Source of the DNA: Thalassiosira profunda
Lineage: Eukaryota > Bacillariophyta > Thalassiosirophyceae > Thalassiosirales > Thalassiosiraceae
DNA: 21,323 nt
Reading direction: 5' to 3'
NCBI GenBank assembly: GCA_036939355.1
Contig: JALLAP010000137.1
Span: 1 to 21,323 of the forward strand
This document shows, piece by piece, positions 9,954 to 18,549 of this stretch (position 1 is the first letter of the stretch; every line of letters starts with the position of its first letter). The notes under the pieces were generated by a model. It was not told where the DNA came from. It did no database searches and saw only the letters and a list, made by a program, of their open reading frames with translations. The position numbers and the translations under genes were made by a program.

Positions 9954-10460
9954 AACAATCGCGTCGTTGCCGCGATATTACAGCGCGGCGCCAACTCGCA
10001 CACCCGTTCCGCTGCAACAGCCGTCACCGGCAAGATAAGTAGAGACGATTTGATGTGCGGGGTTTTGTCTGAATGTCATTATTGGCAGCGGCGGTGGCCG
10101 CCCGAAGCGGTACGCACAAGATACATTTGCAAATCTCGAGATATCGCCGTATTCTCGATTCCCCGGCGGCGCCGCCTTGCACGCCCGCGTCGCCGCCACT
10201 ACCATCATCGGCGAGATGAGTAGAGGCGAAATGATACGCGGGGCTTTGCCTGAACATCGATTTTGGCGGCGGGACGGCCGGAGGAAGCGGTATTTGTGCG
10301 ATCGAATCGCCGCGTCGTTATTGCAATACTACGACGCGGCGCCGCCTTGCACGCCCGCGCCGCCGCCACGTCGACCGCCGGCGAGACCAGTAGATGCGAT
10401 TTGATAGTTGGGACGTCACCCGAATGTCGATATTGGCGGCGGGCCGACCATCCAAAGTTG
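9954..10460 (+). repeat. Three degenerate tandem units of 170-181 bp inside the element
   Basis: The marker GCGGCGCC(GCCTTGC)ACGCCCG recurs at 9985, 10166 and 10336, spaced 181 and 170 bp. Each unit also carries ATCGCCGCGTCGTTATTGCA-like sequence before it, GGCGAGA..AGTAGA..CGATTTGAT after it, and ends in CGATATTGGCGGCGGG. Divergence between units is substantial, so the duplications are not recent. Only the third unit is present in the copy at 16129. Confidence 0.75.
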
Positions 10461-10589
10461 TGCGTACCTCACTGTCAACTTGGTACGCACAAATAAGGCC
10501 TAATTCGCATTTTCGCTAGTAAATTTTACTAACAAAAAAAGTACGCACAAGGTACGCACAAAGTGGTACTCATACGCACATTTCCCCTG
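10460..10589. repeat. Right terminal region of the element with GTACGCAC motifs
   Basis: GTGCGTAC lies at 10460; GTACGCAC at 10483, 10541 and 10552; and a variant ATACGCAC near 10573. The end CACATTTCCCCTG directly precedes the TA at 10590. The same sequence closes the second copy (CACATTTCCCCTG, ending 16406). Between the motifs lies a short palindrome-like AT stretch (GTAAATTTTAC). Confidence 0.75.
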
Positions 10590-10664
10590 TACCTTTATCT
10601 ACCCTCTCTTGCCAGCCAATGCCAAAACACAAAAAGCGGTGCACTTCCCAATTGCAATCCCAAG

Positions 10665-12191
10665 ATGGCCGACGCCCCTGACGGACGAAATGGCGACGGC
10701 CCCCGGCCTTACGCTGTCTTGCTGGACCTGCTCCATTCGCAGCTTTTGAGATTTCCCCACACGGCCCAGGGTCTCCTGGATTTTGCCGCTGGGGTCAATG
10801 TCTTCATTGACGAGAACGACGTCGCGCGTCTTTCCGGATTCCCCGACGATAGTGATTTGTGGCTCCGGGCACGCCACTCCTCCACTGACCGCATGCGGAC
10901 GACTTTTTCTCTCTCGAGCTTCAATATTCGGCTCCCGGCGGCATACGGAGATGGGGAGGGGCGCGCTATGCTTTTTACCAATGATATTCAGGGAGCCATC
11001 ATCCACCTCCACGAGAACTACCCCGGTCGCTTCAACATCAACCTCGGCCCTCTCGTCAGGCTCGTGCCCCAGGGTGGGGAGGCCATCACTAGGACCGGTC
11101 GTGGTGGATGGGGGTGCCCGGACAATTTGTATGCGGGGTTTTCATACAACACCACCCGGGGCAATCATGTTAGGTCGGTTTTCAACGCTTTGAACCTGTC
11201 TACGGGGCGTCTCGTCACCAACGTTCACGCGCTTCTCGATGACGTGCTACAGTCCACGGGTGAAAGGATCAACCCTGCGGATTTCATGGATGAACCTTGG
11301 CAGACGGGGATTCGGCGCGGCATCGCCCTTGGTTTCCCTAGCACCGGTCCCGGGAGTGGCTGGTTTGTAGGTGGATCCACACGGAGTGGTCTCATCATCA
11401 TCGCGCCCTGCGGCGACATGCCGGATATGACTAGCCTCTACAGGGCTCTCACCTTCGCCCCGGATTCGGGGGAGTACCCCGCCGCCATCACCCCCAATGT
11501 CCTGCGGCGGGACCTGCTCATCTTGGCCGAGGAAGCGGTGAGGGAAGCCACCAATGCACGCATGCGGGGCGCCGGCGGCCAGAGGGGGTGCCCCTTTAGT
11601 TGCCGTCGTTTCCGTGAGTACATCACCGGCGAGTTTTCGGAGCGGTTTCTTCCGTCCATTGGCGCAGAGCCTGGGTTCTCTGGGGTAGGGACGGATGGTT
11701 GGGACCAGTTTTGGACCGGACGCTCTGACCTTCCCCGTCATCCCGGGACGCTGGTGGCGGTCAAAGCCCTCCTCCAATCCGAGGACGAAATGATGCGTCT
11801 CATCACCGCCCTCTGGAACGCGAGGGAGAGTTGGGGCGCGATTGGGGAGGGTGTGGCGCGTCGCATCGTCGACAGGGCGACAGTCCGTATGACCCCCCGC
11901 GGCGATGCAGCGGCCGCCGCCGAGGACGAGGAGCAGCAGGCCGATGCCCCCGTGCAGCAGCAGTTCGACCTCGCGGTGGGGGAGGAGATCGAGGCCGCGG
12001 CGGAGGAGCAGCAGGTCGAGGCGGGGGTGGAGAACGTCTCCGGGCAGGCTGTCCCCGCCATGCCTCCTCTGCCCCCGCTTCCGGCGGTCGTGTCGAACGA
12101 GGAGGAGGGCGTGGACGCGCAGGCCGACCCCGCCGTGGAGCAGCAGCAGCTCGACGCCGATGCGGGCGCGCAGCCCTACGAAGAGTTGTAG
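10665..12191 (+). CDS. Unrecognised 508-aa single-exon protein
   Basis: I chose ATG 10665 because its context CAAGATGGCC is strong. The frame is open further upstream to 10563, but that part overlaps the end of the repetitive element. The protein has a compact, non-repetitive region (residues 1 to about 410) rich in Gly, Arg and Leu with no signal peptide or membrane segment, including LLDLLHSQLLRFP, LHENYPGRFNINLGPLVRL and WQTGIRRGIALGFPSTGPG. It then has an Ala/Glu/Gln-rich acidic tail (about 412-508, EEQQADAPVQQQ-type). I do not recognise a family or catalytic motif. Codon use looks like the neighbours' GC-rich genes, and 1.5 kb of open frame with varied amino-acid composition supports real coding. 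It begins 74 bp after the element end, so its promoter may lie inside the element. It could be a lineage-specific gene or cargo of a larger mobile unit. Confidence 0.75.
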   Translation: MADAPDGRNGDGPRPYAVLLDLLHSQLLRFPHTAQGLLDFAAGVNVFIDENDVARLSGFPDDSDLWLRARHSSTDRMRTTFSLSSFNIRLPAAYGDGEGRAMLFTNDIQGAIIHLHENYPGRFNINLGPLVRLVPQGGEAITRTGRGGWGCPDNLYAGFSYNTTRGNHVRSVFNALNLSTGRLVTNVHALLDDVLQSTGERINPADFMDEPWQTGIRRGIALGFPSTGPGSGWFVGGSTRSGLIIIAPCGDMPDMTSLYRALTFAPDSGEYPAAITPNVLRRDLLILAEEAVREATNARMRGAGGQRGCPFSCRRFREYITGEFSERFLPSIGAEPGFSGVGTDGWDQFWTGRSDLPRHPGTLVAVKALLQSEDEMMRLITALWNARESWGAIGEGVARRIVDRATVRMTPRGDAAAAAEDEEQQADAPVQQQFDLAVGEEIEAAAEEQQVEAGVENVSGQAVPAMPPLPPLPAVVSNEEEGVDAQADPAVEQQQLDADAGAQPYEEL

Positions 12192-12608
12192 GACGACGAG
12201 GGGCAGCGCGACGAGGTACCGGTTGGGGTCTAGAGCCGGGCCCGCACACGACAGCGGAGGAGGTGTGCATACTATCGCAGAAAACAGAGACAAAGAACGG
12301 ACACCGTACACCAGGGAAGAAACCAAAGACAAAAAAGACATAAAAATAGTGCATTCATGACAATGAAGCTCCTGGTCGTTGTATCAATGGTTGTGCATAC
12401 AATCGTAATAGCATTGCTTGCTTGGGGGCACTTCACGCACGCAAAACAAACGGCCGCCCCTCTCGCTCGCGAGACAGTACCTATTCCTACGTTGATTTCT
12501 ACAGAACTCTCTCGCTCGCCTCCGCTCCTCCATTTCTTCGCCTCCTCCTCCTCCCGACCGGGCCCCCACCGCCCCTTGTCGGCGCTTGTCCTACTGATAA
12601 CGCCGCGC

Positions 12609-12728
12609 GAGCATCCACGCCGGGGTTGCTTTGGATCGAGGCGAATCGATCTCGGCAATCAAGCAGGTGCACCTCCTCGAGAACGATAAGAGGGTGGCTC
12701 GCGCCGAGCATCCACGCCGGGGTTGCTT
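12609..12728 (+). repeat. 23-bp direct repeat, 97-bp offset
   Basis: GAGCATCCACGCCGGGGTTG followed by CTT occurs at 12609-12631 and again at 12706-12728. The repeats are exact while the sequence between and around them is unrelated, apart from a shared GCG before each. Confidence 0.8.
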
Positions 12729-12960
12729 GGGAGCGGAGGCCGCGCGCCTCGGCCTCCGTCCGCGCCTGCTCTTCTTGCCGCATTTCAGCGCGGTCGGTTA
12801 TCCTCTTGCGCCGCCCACGCCGCGCCCTTTGTTCTGGTTTCTGGGACTTCCTGCTTCCTGCCTGACGCCCGCCTCTCTCGCTCTCGCCTTCTTCTTCCCC
12901 CGCGTCACGGGGACATACACAGGGGGGACAGACAACTAGCTTTGGTCCGAGCACGGAGAT

Positions 12961-13034
12961 CACGTGTATTTTCGCCGTGATTTTGGGCTCCCCTTCTCCT
13001 TCCCCTTCCCCACTAAAAATCACCCGTGATTTTT
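12961..13034. promoter_or_regulatory. CACGTG box and near-perfect palindrome in the PP2C leader
   Basis: CACGTG (a bHLH/bZIP G-box core) is at 12961-12966. AAAAATCAC-CC-GTGATTTTT forms a 9-bp-arm hairpin at 13015-13034, and a further CGTGATTTT lies near 12976. These share a TCACG/CGTGA core, about 105-180 bp upstream of the ATG at 13140. A regulatory role is inferred from position and symmetry. Confidence 0.4.
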
Positions 13035-13139
13035 TGCTAGCCCTCCGCCCCCGCGCGCGGCACCAGGCACGATGGCGGTGGACTGAAAAGCGCCGCCCGC
13101 CCAAGTCTCCCTCTCCACGCCGCCCCACGCCCTCTCACA

Positions 13140-16028
13140 ATGTTCATCTCGCACTGGTTCGCCGAGCTTGGCTTTACCGACATCCTGGCCCCCCTCAGCC
13201 CAGAGAAGGAGTCGGCCACCAAAGGCGGTGCATCCTCGGACGTGCACCCTGAAGAGGAGAGCGCCTTCTGGTCCATCGTGGCGCCCCGGAGCGAGACCAA
13301 GCCGTCCAAGCCGGCGGGCGGGGAGTCGCATTCGCAAGCGCAAACGTCAAACGAGATGGGCGATGCGCAGTCCAAGCCGGCGGCGCCGGCAACGGCGGTC
13401 TCGGCCGATGAAGCAACGGTGCACCCCACAGGAAAGATGGTGCGGTGCCGGCATTGCCACAAGCTGACCCCGGCGGACGGACCCGCAACAGCCAACGGCG
13501 GAGCGCGCAATGGGGGGGATGCGACCGAGAACCCAGAGGAACATCCGACCACCCCTCTCTCCTCCCTGCCGCCCAAAACGCCGGCCAACACCCCCGCGCT
13601 CAACAACGAATCGCACTCGGCCCAAGCGGCAACAACGGACGACGAGCAATCGCGCCTCCAACAACAAGTCCTCGAGGCGTGCGCCCGCACCGCCTTAACG
13701 GCGGCGGGCTCCACGTCCGAGTGGGAGGCGAAGCACGCCCTCTTCTCCCTGTGCGGGGCGCCGCCCAAGCCTCCGAAAAAGGGGAAGGACGGCCAACCCC
13801 TCCCACCCAAAGTGGGGGAGGACGGCAGGCCCGTAAAGAGCAAGGGGGTGAAAAAGATTGACAAATTGTTGGGAAATCAGCCGCAGCTGGTCCTGTGTCG
13901 GAGCGCGGGCATGGCGAGTCTGGGATTGGCCGACGGGTGTACCGTGCTGCACGCGGCGTGCCACGCGGGGAACGGGGAGGTGGTGGAATATTTGCTCGAG
14001 GGGTGGGTGTCCCTCGGCCCAGTGGACGAGCTGGACGACGAAGAGGACGAAGAGGGAGCGAGGCCCAAGATCGACCTGAATGAAAGGGACCTGCAGGGCC
14101 AGACGGCCCTCCACGTCGCCGCCGGCCAGGGACACGTGGACGTCGTGAAGATGCTGAAGGAGGCTTATGAGGAGATGGCCGCGAGGATGGACGATTGGGA
14201 CCGGATGATGGCAAGAATGATCGTGGAGGACGTCGACGGCGCCAACGGGGAGGGGGGCGAGGAAGGCGACGCGGGATCGCTGGGCGGGCCCGCGGGGGTC
14301 GAGGAATTGGGCGAGAAAATGGCCAGGCTGTCGACTTCCGACGCTTCCACGCAGATGACGCCGAAAACGCCTACGGCGGCCGCGCCCAAATCCAAATCGC
14401 CAATGCGGCAACGCCAAACGCCCCTGTCCCGATCGCCGAAGCGCTCCCCCAAACGCCCCGCGGGGCGGCTGTCGCCCCTCCGCTCTCCCAAATTCGCCGG
14501 CCCGACGGCCCCGGTCGACCTCTCGGGCACCACTCCTCTCGGCCGCGCGGCCACCTCGCCCGTGCCCAAAGCCAAAAAGAACCGGGGCGAATTGGAGAAG
14601 CTCCTGTACGAGGAGGGCGACCGGAGCATCGTGGGGGCGGGACGGACGCCGCCCCGGGAGCGGTGCGGGCCGCGCGGACGAGTCAGCCCGGTGCCGAGTG
14701 GTGGGGGAGCAGCGGCGCCAACGATCGGCGGGACGAGCCGCTACCTCAGCCCGACGCCCGGGAAGCGCCGCGGACGGCGCGCGACGCCCGGGAGCGCGGC
14801 GAGCTCGAAGTATGCCACGCCGTTCGGCACGCCCCCGACGATCTTGGAGGGGGAGCCCCTGGCGGGCGACGGCAACGACAATCCACAGCTGCCATTGAGG
14901 TTCGGCGCGGCCGAGATGAACGGCTGGCGGATCGAGATGGAGGACAAGATTTTGGCGCGGTACCCGCTGTACGAGGCGGGAGTGGGCCTGCCGACGAGAC
15001 CTGAGGCAGAAAATGCCGACGCGGCCTCTGCTGCACCGCCATTGGGTCCCACTCTGGGCCTGTTCGGCGTATTCGACGGCCACGGCGACGGCGGGTACGC
15101 GTCCGAGTTCATTGCCACGCGCCTCGAGATGGCGCTGAAGTCCCAATCTGCGTGGGCGGCCGCCTATTATGGCTGCAACACTGGCGAGGGGAACGGGCCG
15201 CTGGAGTCTGTTCTGACGCAGGCGTGCTACGATTTGGATGAAGAGCTGCGGACCGACCGGGCGCGGCCGCGGGACGGGGGCACCACGGCGATTGTGGCGG
15301 TGGTGAGCGATCGGGATGTGTTCGTGGCCAATGTTGGGGATAGTCGGTGCATCCTCGTGCGGAGGAAGGAAGCGGCTACTGGAGAGGCTGCCGCAAAGAA
15401 GTGTTTGGAACCGTCCGAACTCGACGTCGTGCCCATGTCGGAGGACCACAAGCCCGATCTTCCAGAGGAGCGGTCGCGGATTGAATCCGCTGGCCTGACC
15501 GTGCAGACCGACCATGTCCCTCCTGCCGCCGACGACGAAGACGGCGAGTTCACCGCCGTCCACCGCGTGAGGCTCTCCGACAAGGAGCTCCTCGGCGTCT
15601 CCCGCGCGTTCGGCGACCACGACTACAAGTCCAACTCCGAACTGTCGGCGTCCCGGCAGGCGGTGGTGTGCACCCCCGACATTCTCATCAGAGAGCGCGA
15701 CGATTCGTTGGACATGTACCTTGTGTTGGCGTGCGACGGGATTTGGGACGTCATGTCGAACGACGAGGCGGGCGCCTTCGTGGCGCGGCGGGCGGCGGAA
15801 AGGCTCGGCGACGAGGCGGACGACGCGGTGGAGGGCGAGGTGCTCGCGCGCGTGGGCGACGATCTGCTGGCCGAGTGCCTACGGAAGGGATCGCGGGACA
15901 ACATGTCCGTGCTCATCGTGGCGCTGCCGGCCTCGGGCATTGCGGGCGCGGCTCAGACTTCGTCAAATGCTTCGGCGGGGCAGAACGAGGCCACGGATGG
16001 CACCGTGAGGGCCCTGGAGTACGAATAG
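13140..16028 (+). CDS. Ankyrin-repeat and PP2C-type Ser/Thr phosphatase fusion
   Basis: Single-exon gene of 962 aa from ATG 13140. The C-terminal half (about 585-945) is a metal-dependent PP2C phosphatase. It has NGWRIEMEDK (590), GVFDGHGDGGYASEF (641), DGGTTAIVAVV...VANVGDSRCIL (711-735), SEDHKPDLPEERSRIESAG, SRAFGDHDYK (820), ACDGIWDVMSNDEA (864) and GSRDNMSVLIV (917). The metal-binding acidic residues of ED, DGHGD, CDGIWD and DN are all present, so it should be active. About two ankyrin repeats lie near 260-345 (CTVLHAACHAGNGEVVEYLL and QTALHVAAGQGHVDVVKML), separated by an acidic insert. The N-terminal 250 residues and the SPKRSPKR-type basic Ser/Pro region (about 410-450) are low-complexity; a CRHCHK motif lies near 100. 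Probably a cytosolic or nuclear regulator of kinase signalling, with ankyrin repeats choosing partners. Its substrate is unknown. Confidence 0.92.
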   Translation: MFISHWFAELGFTDILAPLSPEKESATKGGASSDVHPEEESAFWSIVAPRSETKPSKPAGGESHSQAQTSNEMGDAQSKPAAPATAVSADEATVHPTGKMVRCRHCHKLTPADGPATANGGARNGGDATENPEEHPTTPLSSLPPKTPANTPALNNESHSAQAATTDDEQSRLQQQVLEACARTALTAAGSTSEWEAKHALFSLCGAPPKPPKKGKDGQPLPPKVGEDGRPVKSKGVKKIDKLLGNQPQLVLCRSAGMASLGLADGCTVLHAACHAGNGEVVEYLLEGWVSLGPVDELDDEEDEEGARPKIDLNERDLQGQTALHVAAGQGHVDVVKMLKEAYEEMAARMDDWDRMMARMIVEDVDGANGEGGEEGDAGSLGGPAGVEELGEKMARLSTSDASTQMTPKTPTAAAPKSKSPMRQRQTPLSRSPKRSPKRPAGRLSPLRSPKFAGPTAPVDLSGTTPLGRAATSPVPKAKKNRGELEKLLYEEGDRSIVGAGRTPPRERCGPRGRVSPVPSGGGAAAPTIGGTSRYLSPTPGKRRGRRATPGSAASSKYATPFGTPPTILEGEPLAGDGNDNPQLPLRFGAAEMNGWRIEMEDKILARYPLYEAGVGLPTRPEAENADAASAAPPLGPTLGLFGVFDGHGDGGYASEFIATRLEMALKSQSAWAAAYYGCNTGEGNGPLESVLTQACYDLDEELRTDRARPRDGGTTAIVAVVSDRDVFVANVGDSRCILVRRKEAATGEAAAKKCLEPSELDVVPMSEDHKPDLPEERSRIESAGLTVQTDHVPPAADDEDGEFTAVHRVRLSDKELLGVSRAFGDHDYKSNSELSASRQAVVCTPDILIRERDDSLDMYLVLACDGIWDVMSNDEAGAFVARRAAERLGDEADDAVEGEVLARVGDDLLAECLRKGSRDNMSVLIVALPASGIAGAAQTSSNASAGQNEATDGTVRALEYE

Positions 16029-16127
16029 ATGAAAAGAATGGGACGGAATGGGACGGCTAGCTATTGCTTATTGGAGGCTGAAACATAGAATGCACTCAAT
16101 CCGCTTGCCCTCTGGCAGGGTACGTAG

Positions 16128-16128
16128 N
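16128..16128. other. Undetermined base at a repeat boundary
   Basis: A lone N sits exactly where similarity to the first element copy begins. This is typical of a collapsed gap or an ambiguous join in repetitive DNA rather than a random uncalled base. Confidence 0.6.
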
Positions 16129-16406
16129 TCGAATCGCCGCGTCGTTATTGCAATACTACGACGCGGCGCCGCCTTGCACGCCCACGCCACTACCACGGCG
16201 TTCATCGGCGAGACCGTTAGATGCGATTTGATAGTTGGGGCGCCGCCTGATTGTCGATGTTGGCGGCGGGCCGGCCATCCAAAGTTGTGCGTACCTCACT
16301 GTCAACTTCTTGGTAGGCACAAATAAGGCCTAATTCGGAAATCTCACTAGTAAATAAATTTACTACCAAAAAAAGTACGCACAAAGTGGTACGCACATTT
16401 CCCCTG
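16129..16406. mobile_element. Partial second copy of the foldback-like element (right end)
   Basis: From the base after the N at 16128, the sequence follows 10302-10589 closely (TCGAATCGCCGCGTCGTTAT onward), through the last tandem unit and the GTACGCAC motifs (16287, 16375, 16389), to the end CACATTTCCCCTG before TA 16407-16408. It has the same orientation as the first copy, with scattered substitutions and small indels (for example one GTACGCAC is lost). The left portion is missing or hidden behind the N, which probably marks an assembly join. The element ends only 8 bp before the stop codon of the minus-strand pyruvyl transferase-like gene. Confidence 0.8.
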
Positions 16407-16414
16407 TACCTTAA

Positions 16415-18210
16415 TTAAACAACACCCCGGAACACGTTGCTCAGCAGGGAGCTGTCAAGCTCAGGGTACACCGGGAAAGTTGGTTGTGGGAAGTGTGAGA
16501 TTAATTCCAGCCATTCATCAGTGGATTTTGGAAGACCAAGTTCAGTAACACGATACCGCCCCTCAAACGCAGTCGCTTTCACACCATGGTAGTAATCGAT
16601 GAACTTGTGGTCGCCACCAAACACTTTGCCTGACATTTGAATAGGCATTGCTGGAATTGACATTGAATGGGCGAATATCACTCCGTGCAAACTGGACGAC
16701 ACAATGTGCTTGCATGTCGCCAATGTTTTGAAGATGTTCTCGAGTGAAGACCCCTTGGCAGATGCAGATATGGTAACATTCCGGTACTGTGGCAACAACG
16801 AAGAAAACCTCCCAACATCCACATAGTGAGAGATGAAGCAAAGCTCTTTCTGCACTATCGCATCAGCTCGCGCTTTATCAATCACATCCTTGAAGAGTGG
16901 ATACGCGAAAATTCCAGGATCACCAACAATGGACGGGTTGATGCCACCAAGCTCAATGAATTGGTCCCTTGTCTTCGGACCCCTGACTCCGAGCACTTTA
17001 ATATCTTTCCTGAGGCCAATTCTCCCCAGCTTGCCGCTGCTGATTGTCCCGACACCAAGGATGATCCTCTGATTCCAATGATCGGACAATGCCATATTCA
17101 CAATACTTCCCACCAGGGCAAAAGTTACAGAGAATCGTAAAGGCGTGCTGGAGCCTGTGCAATGAACATCGTAGGTCTTATTGTGAAGTTTTGCCAAATA
17201 GCCACCCAAATAGCCACCGAAAATATCTCCCATGTTGTCCTCTGGGCAGAATTGGATCACGTTGAAGCCTGATTCATTGTATCGAATTTTATACCTGCTC
17301 TCAAGCAGTGGATGGACTTCAGACGCACAGAGCATAATGCATCGAGTTAGTGGCTCGCGAAGACAACGAAAGTAGGCGCTCTGGGAGACTCACCTGTCTG
17401 AATAGTATGCTTGTCAAACGCTATTCGATGGTTTATTTCGATGGTTCTCTTCTCATGTGGCTTGTCGTAGACATAATCACTCATTGACTTCGGCCACGAT
17501 TGTAAAACTTCTTCACTGACAAGAATAGGCGTTTTCGTCGTGAACCCTAGCAGCCCACAGTAGAACGTCGATCCTTGCCCGCACACCAGGCTTTTACTGC
17601 GGCATGCTACGACTGACTGGTCCTTGAATGTTGCATTGGCATCAACCTGAATACATTGTTCGCAGTGTTCTCCTGGATTACCCATGTAAGAAAAAATGGA
17701 TCGCGCATCGTTATGTGTTAGGCAGTGCCTATAGCCAGAAATCGGGATCAGCGTGCTATCAAAAGAGTGTGCAGCCGCTTTCGTGATTCCCACTTCATCC
17801 AGCGCTTCCCGCTGAATGCGCTCATCAACAATCTCCAAGGAAGGGGAGAAGAAGCTCGGGAGGGGGGAGCTGAGGGCCACTCCTCCTGGACGTGAATATG
17901 ATGCGTTGCGCCAATTCAGAAACCCAAGAAGACACAACACTATCGCCACAGGCCTGACCACCAAGACGGAAAAGCGCTGTTTCTTGCCTGTCAGAGAGTA
18001 TTGCAAAACATGCCTGCCAGAGAGTATTGCATTGTTTGTAGAGAAGAGGGTACCGAGAGGCCTACTACCACCCATGGTCAGAGTACGTAGAGAGGCAACT
18101 TCAAACTGCGGCGGCGACAGTTGGAGTGTAGAGGAAGCGTCGAAGGTTAGATAGATGGCGCTCGCGTAGGAGCGGTCGGAAGTCGGAAGCCTTACAGATA
18201 AAGGGCACAT
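16415..18210 (-). CDS. Polysaccharide pyruvyl transferase family protein, membrane-anchored
   Basis: Exons 18210-17394 and 17316-16415 give 572 aa. The 77-nt intron has donor GTGAGT and acceptor GAAG, the first AG after a CTAAC branch-like site; this restores phase. Residues 81-99 (SVLVVRPVAIVLCLLGFLN) form one membrane segment near the N-terminus, as in type II Golgi enzymes; ATG 18075 (residue 46) is an alternative start. The C-terminal half matches the polysaccharide pyruvyl transferase fold: NMGD (300-303), ILGVGTISSG (358-367), VLGVRGPKTRDQF (380-392), VGDPGIF (403-409) and SSLHGVIFAHS (480-490). Family members transfer pyruvate ketals or act on related glycans; the exact substrate is unknown. 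The N-terminal lumenal part is Cys-rich (CEQCIQ, VVACRSKSLVCGQG). It is divergent from the sulfotransferase, and its stop is 8 bp from the element copy, so its 3' UTR must lie in the element. Confidence 0.82.
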
Positions 18211-18546
18211 AACCTATTACATAACTCTAGAGGCAGCTTCGCTGTGCAGACACGGCCAACTTTTACCCGTGACAAATTGATCTATGATTTCCGATCCAAC
18301 TTACGGCTGAAATTGTACAAAGGAATAAGTATAATTTCAACTCTTCAACCAGATGAGAACTCCTCGCTCCAATCCCACAAATTAGAGTTCTGAGATGTCA
18401 CCAAATTTGACATCCAAATTTGCTAGTGCCTAGAACATTGCTAACAAAAAACGCTAGCTTCGCGACGGAAGATGAAAAGAAGATGGCTTTAATATGGGGG
18501 AAGAGCCACGTCGGGGCCGTGTCTGATATCGTACATAGCACAGTCA
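18211..18546. promoter_or_regulatory. AT-richer 5' region of the pyruvyl transferase-like gene
   Basis: About 340 bp, noticeably more AT-rich than the rest of the window, between the start codon and the MITE. It contains a 7-bp inverted repeat (GATGTCA...TGACATC, 18394-18414) and GCTAGTG/GCTAACAAAAAACGCTAGC-like sequence faintly reminiscent of the foldback element interior. No gene is seen. The promoter role is inferred from position. Confidence 0.35.
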
Positions 18547-18549
18547 CTA

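Larger units (their letters stand above)
9638..10589. mobile_element. Foldback-like non-autonomous DNA transposon, about 950 bp
   Basis: The two ends are inverted relative to each other. The left end carries AGAAATGTGCGTACCACTTT, and the complement of the right end reads GGGGAAATGTGCG then ACCACTTTGTGCGTAC. Both borders can be set at TA dinucleotides (9636-9637 and 10590-10591), as for Tc1/mariner-type insertions. The 8-mer GTGCGTAC or its complement occurs about ten times, clustered in both ends. The left arm (about 9770-9950) read in reverse resembles the tandem units of the right arm (for example CTTTGTCTGGGTCCCGATATTGGC against TTTTGTCTGAATGTCATTATTGGC, in part), so the arms can fold back. 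No transposase is encoded. A second, partial copy at 16129-16406 shows that the sequence is dispersed. The element occupies most of the intergenic space between the ankyrin and 508-aa genes and may provide or disrupt their promoters. Confidence 0.75.
12192..13139. other. Intergenic region upstream of the PP2C gene
   Basis: Nearly 950 bp with no convincing gene. A small open frame at 12357-12689 (+) starts with a hydrophobic signal-like stretch (MKLLVVVSMVVHTIVIALLAW), but the rest is low-complexity Pro/Ser/Arg and it has no support beyond that. The stretch holds a 23-bp direct repeat, C/T-rich tracts and, near 12961-13034, a CACGTG box and a hairpin palindrome in the likely PP2C promoter. Confidence 0.5.

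Noticed and set aside
9954..10460. CRISPR-like array
   Set aside because: The units are 170-181 bp, degenerate and contiguous, without repeat-spacer alternation, and the genome is eukaryotic.
11247..12341. 364-aa open frame on the minus strand
   Set aside because: It overlaps the 508-aa gene on the other strand and is low-complexity His/Arg/Leu. The plus-strand frame has the better start context and a more protein-like composition.
12357..12689. 110-aa open frame with a signal-like N-terminus
   Set aside because: Only the first 25 residues look protein-like; the rest is Pro/Ser/Arg low complexity and there is no other support.
13695..15620. 641-aa open frame on the minus strand
   Set aside because: It is antisense to the ankyrin-PP2C gene, whose domain motifs are unambiguous; the opposite frame is Arg/His/Pro-rich with no domain.
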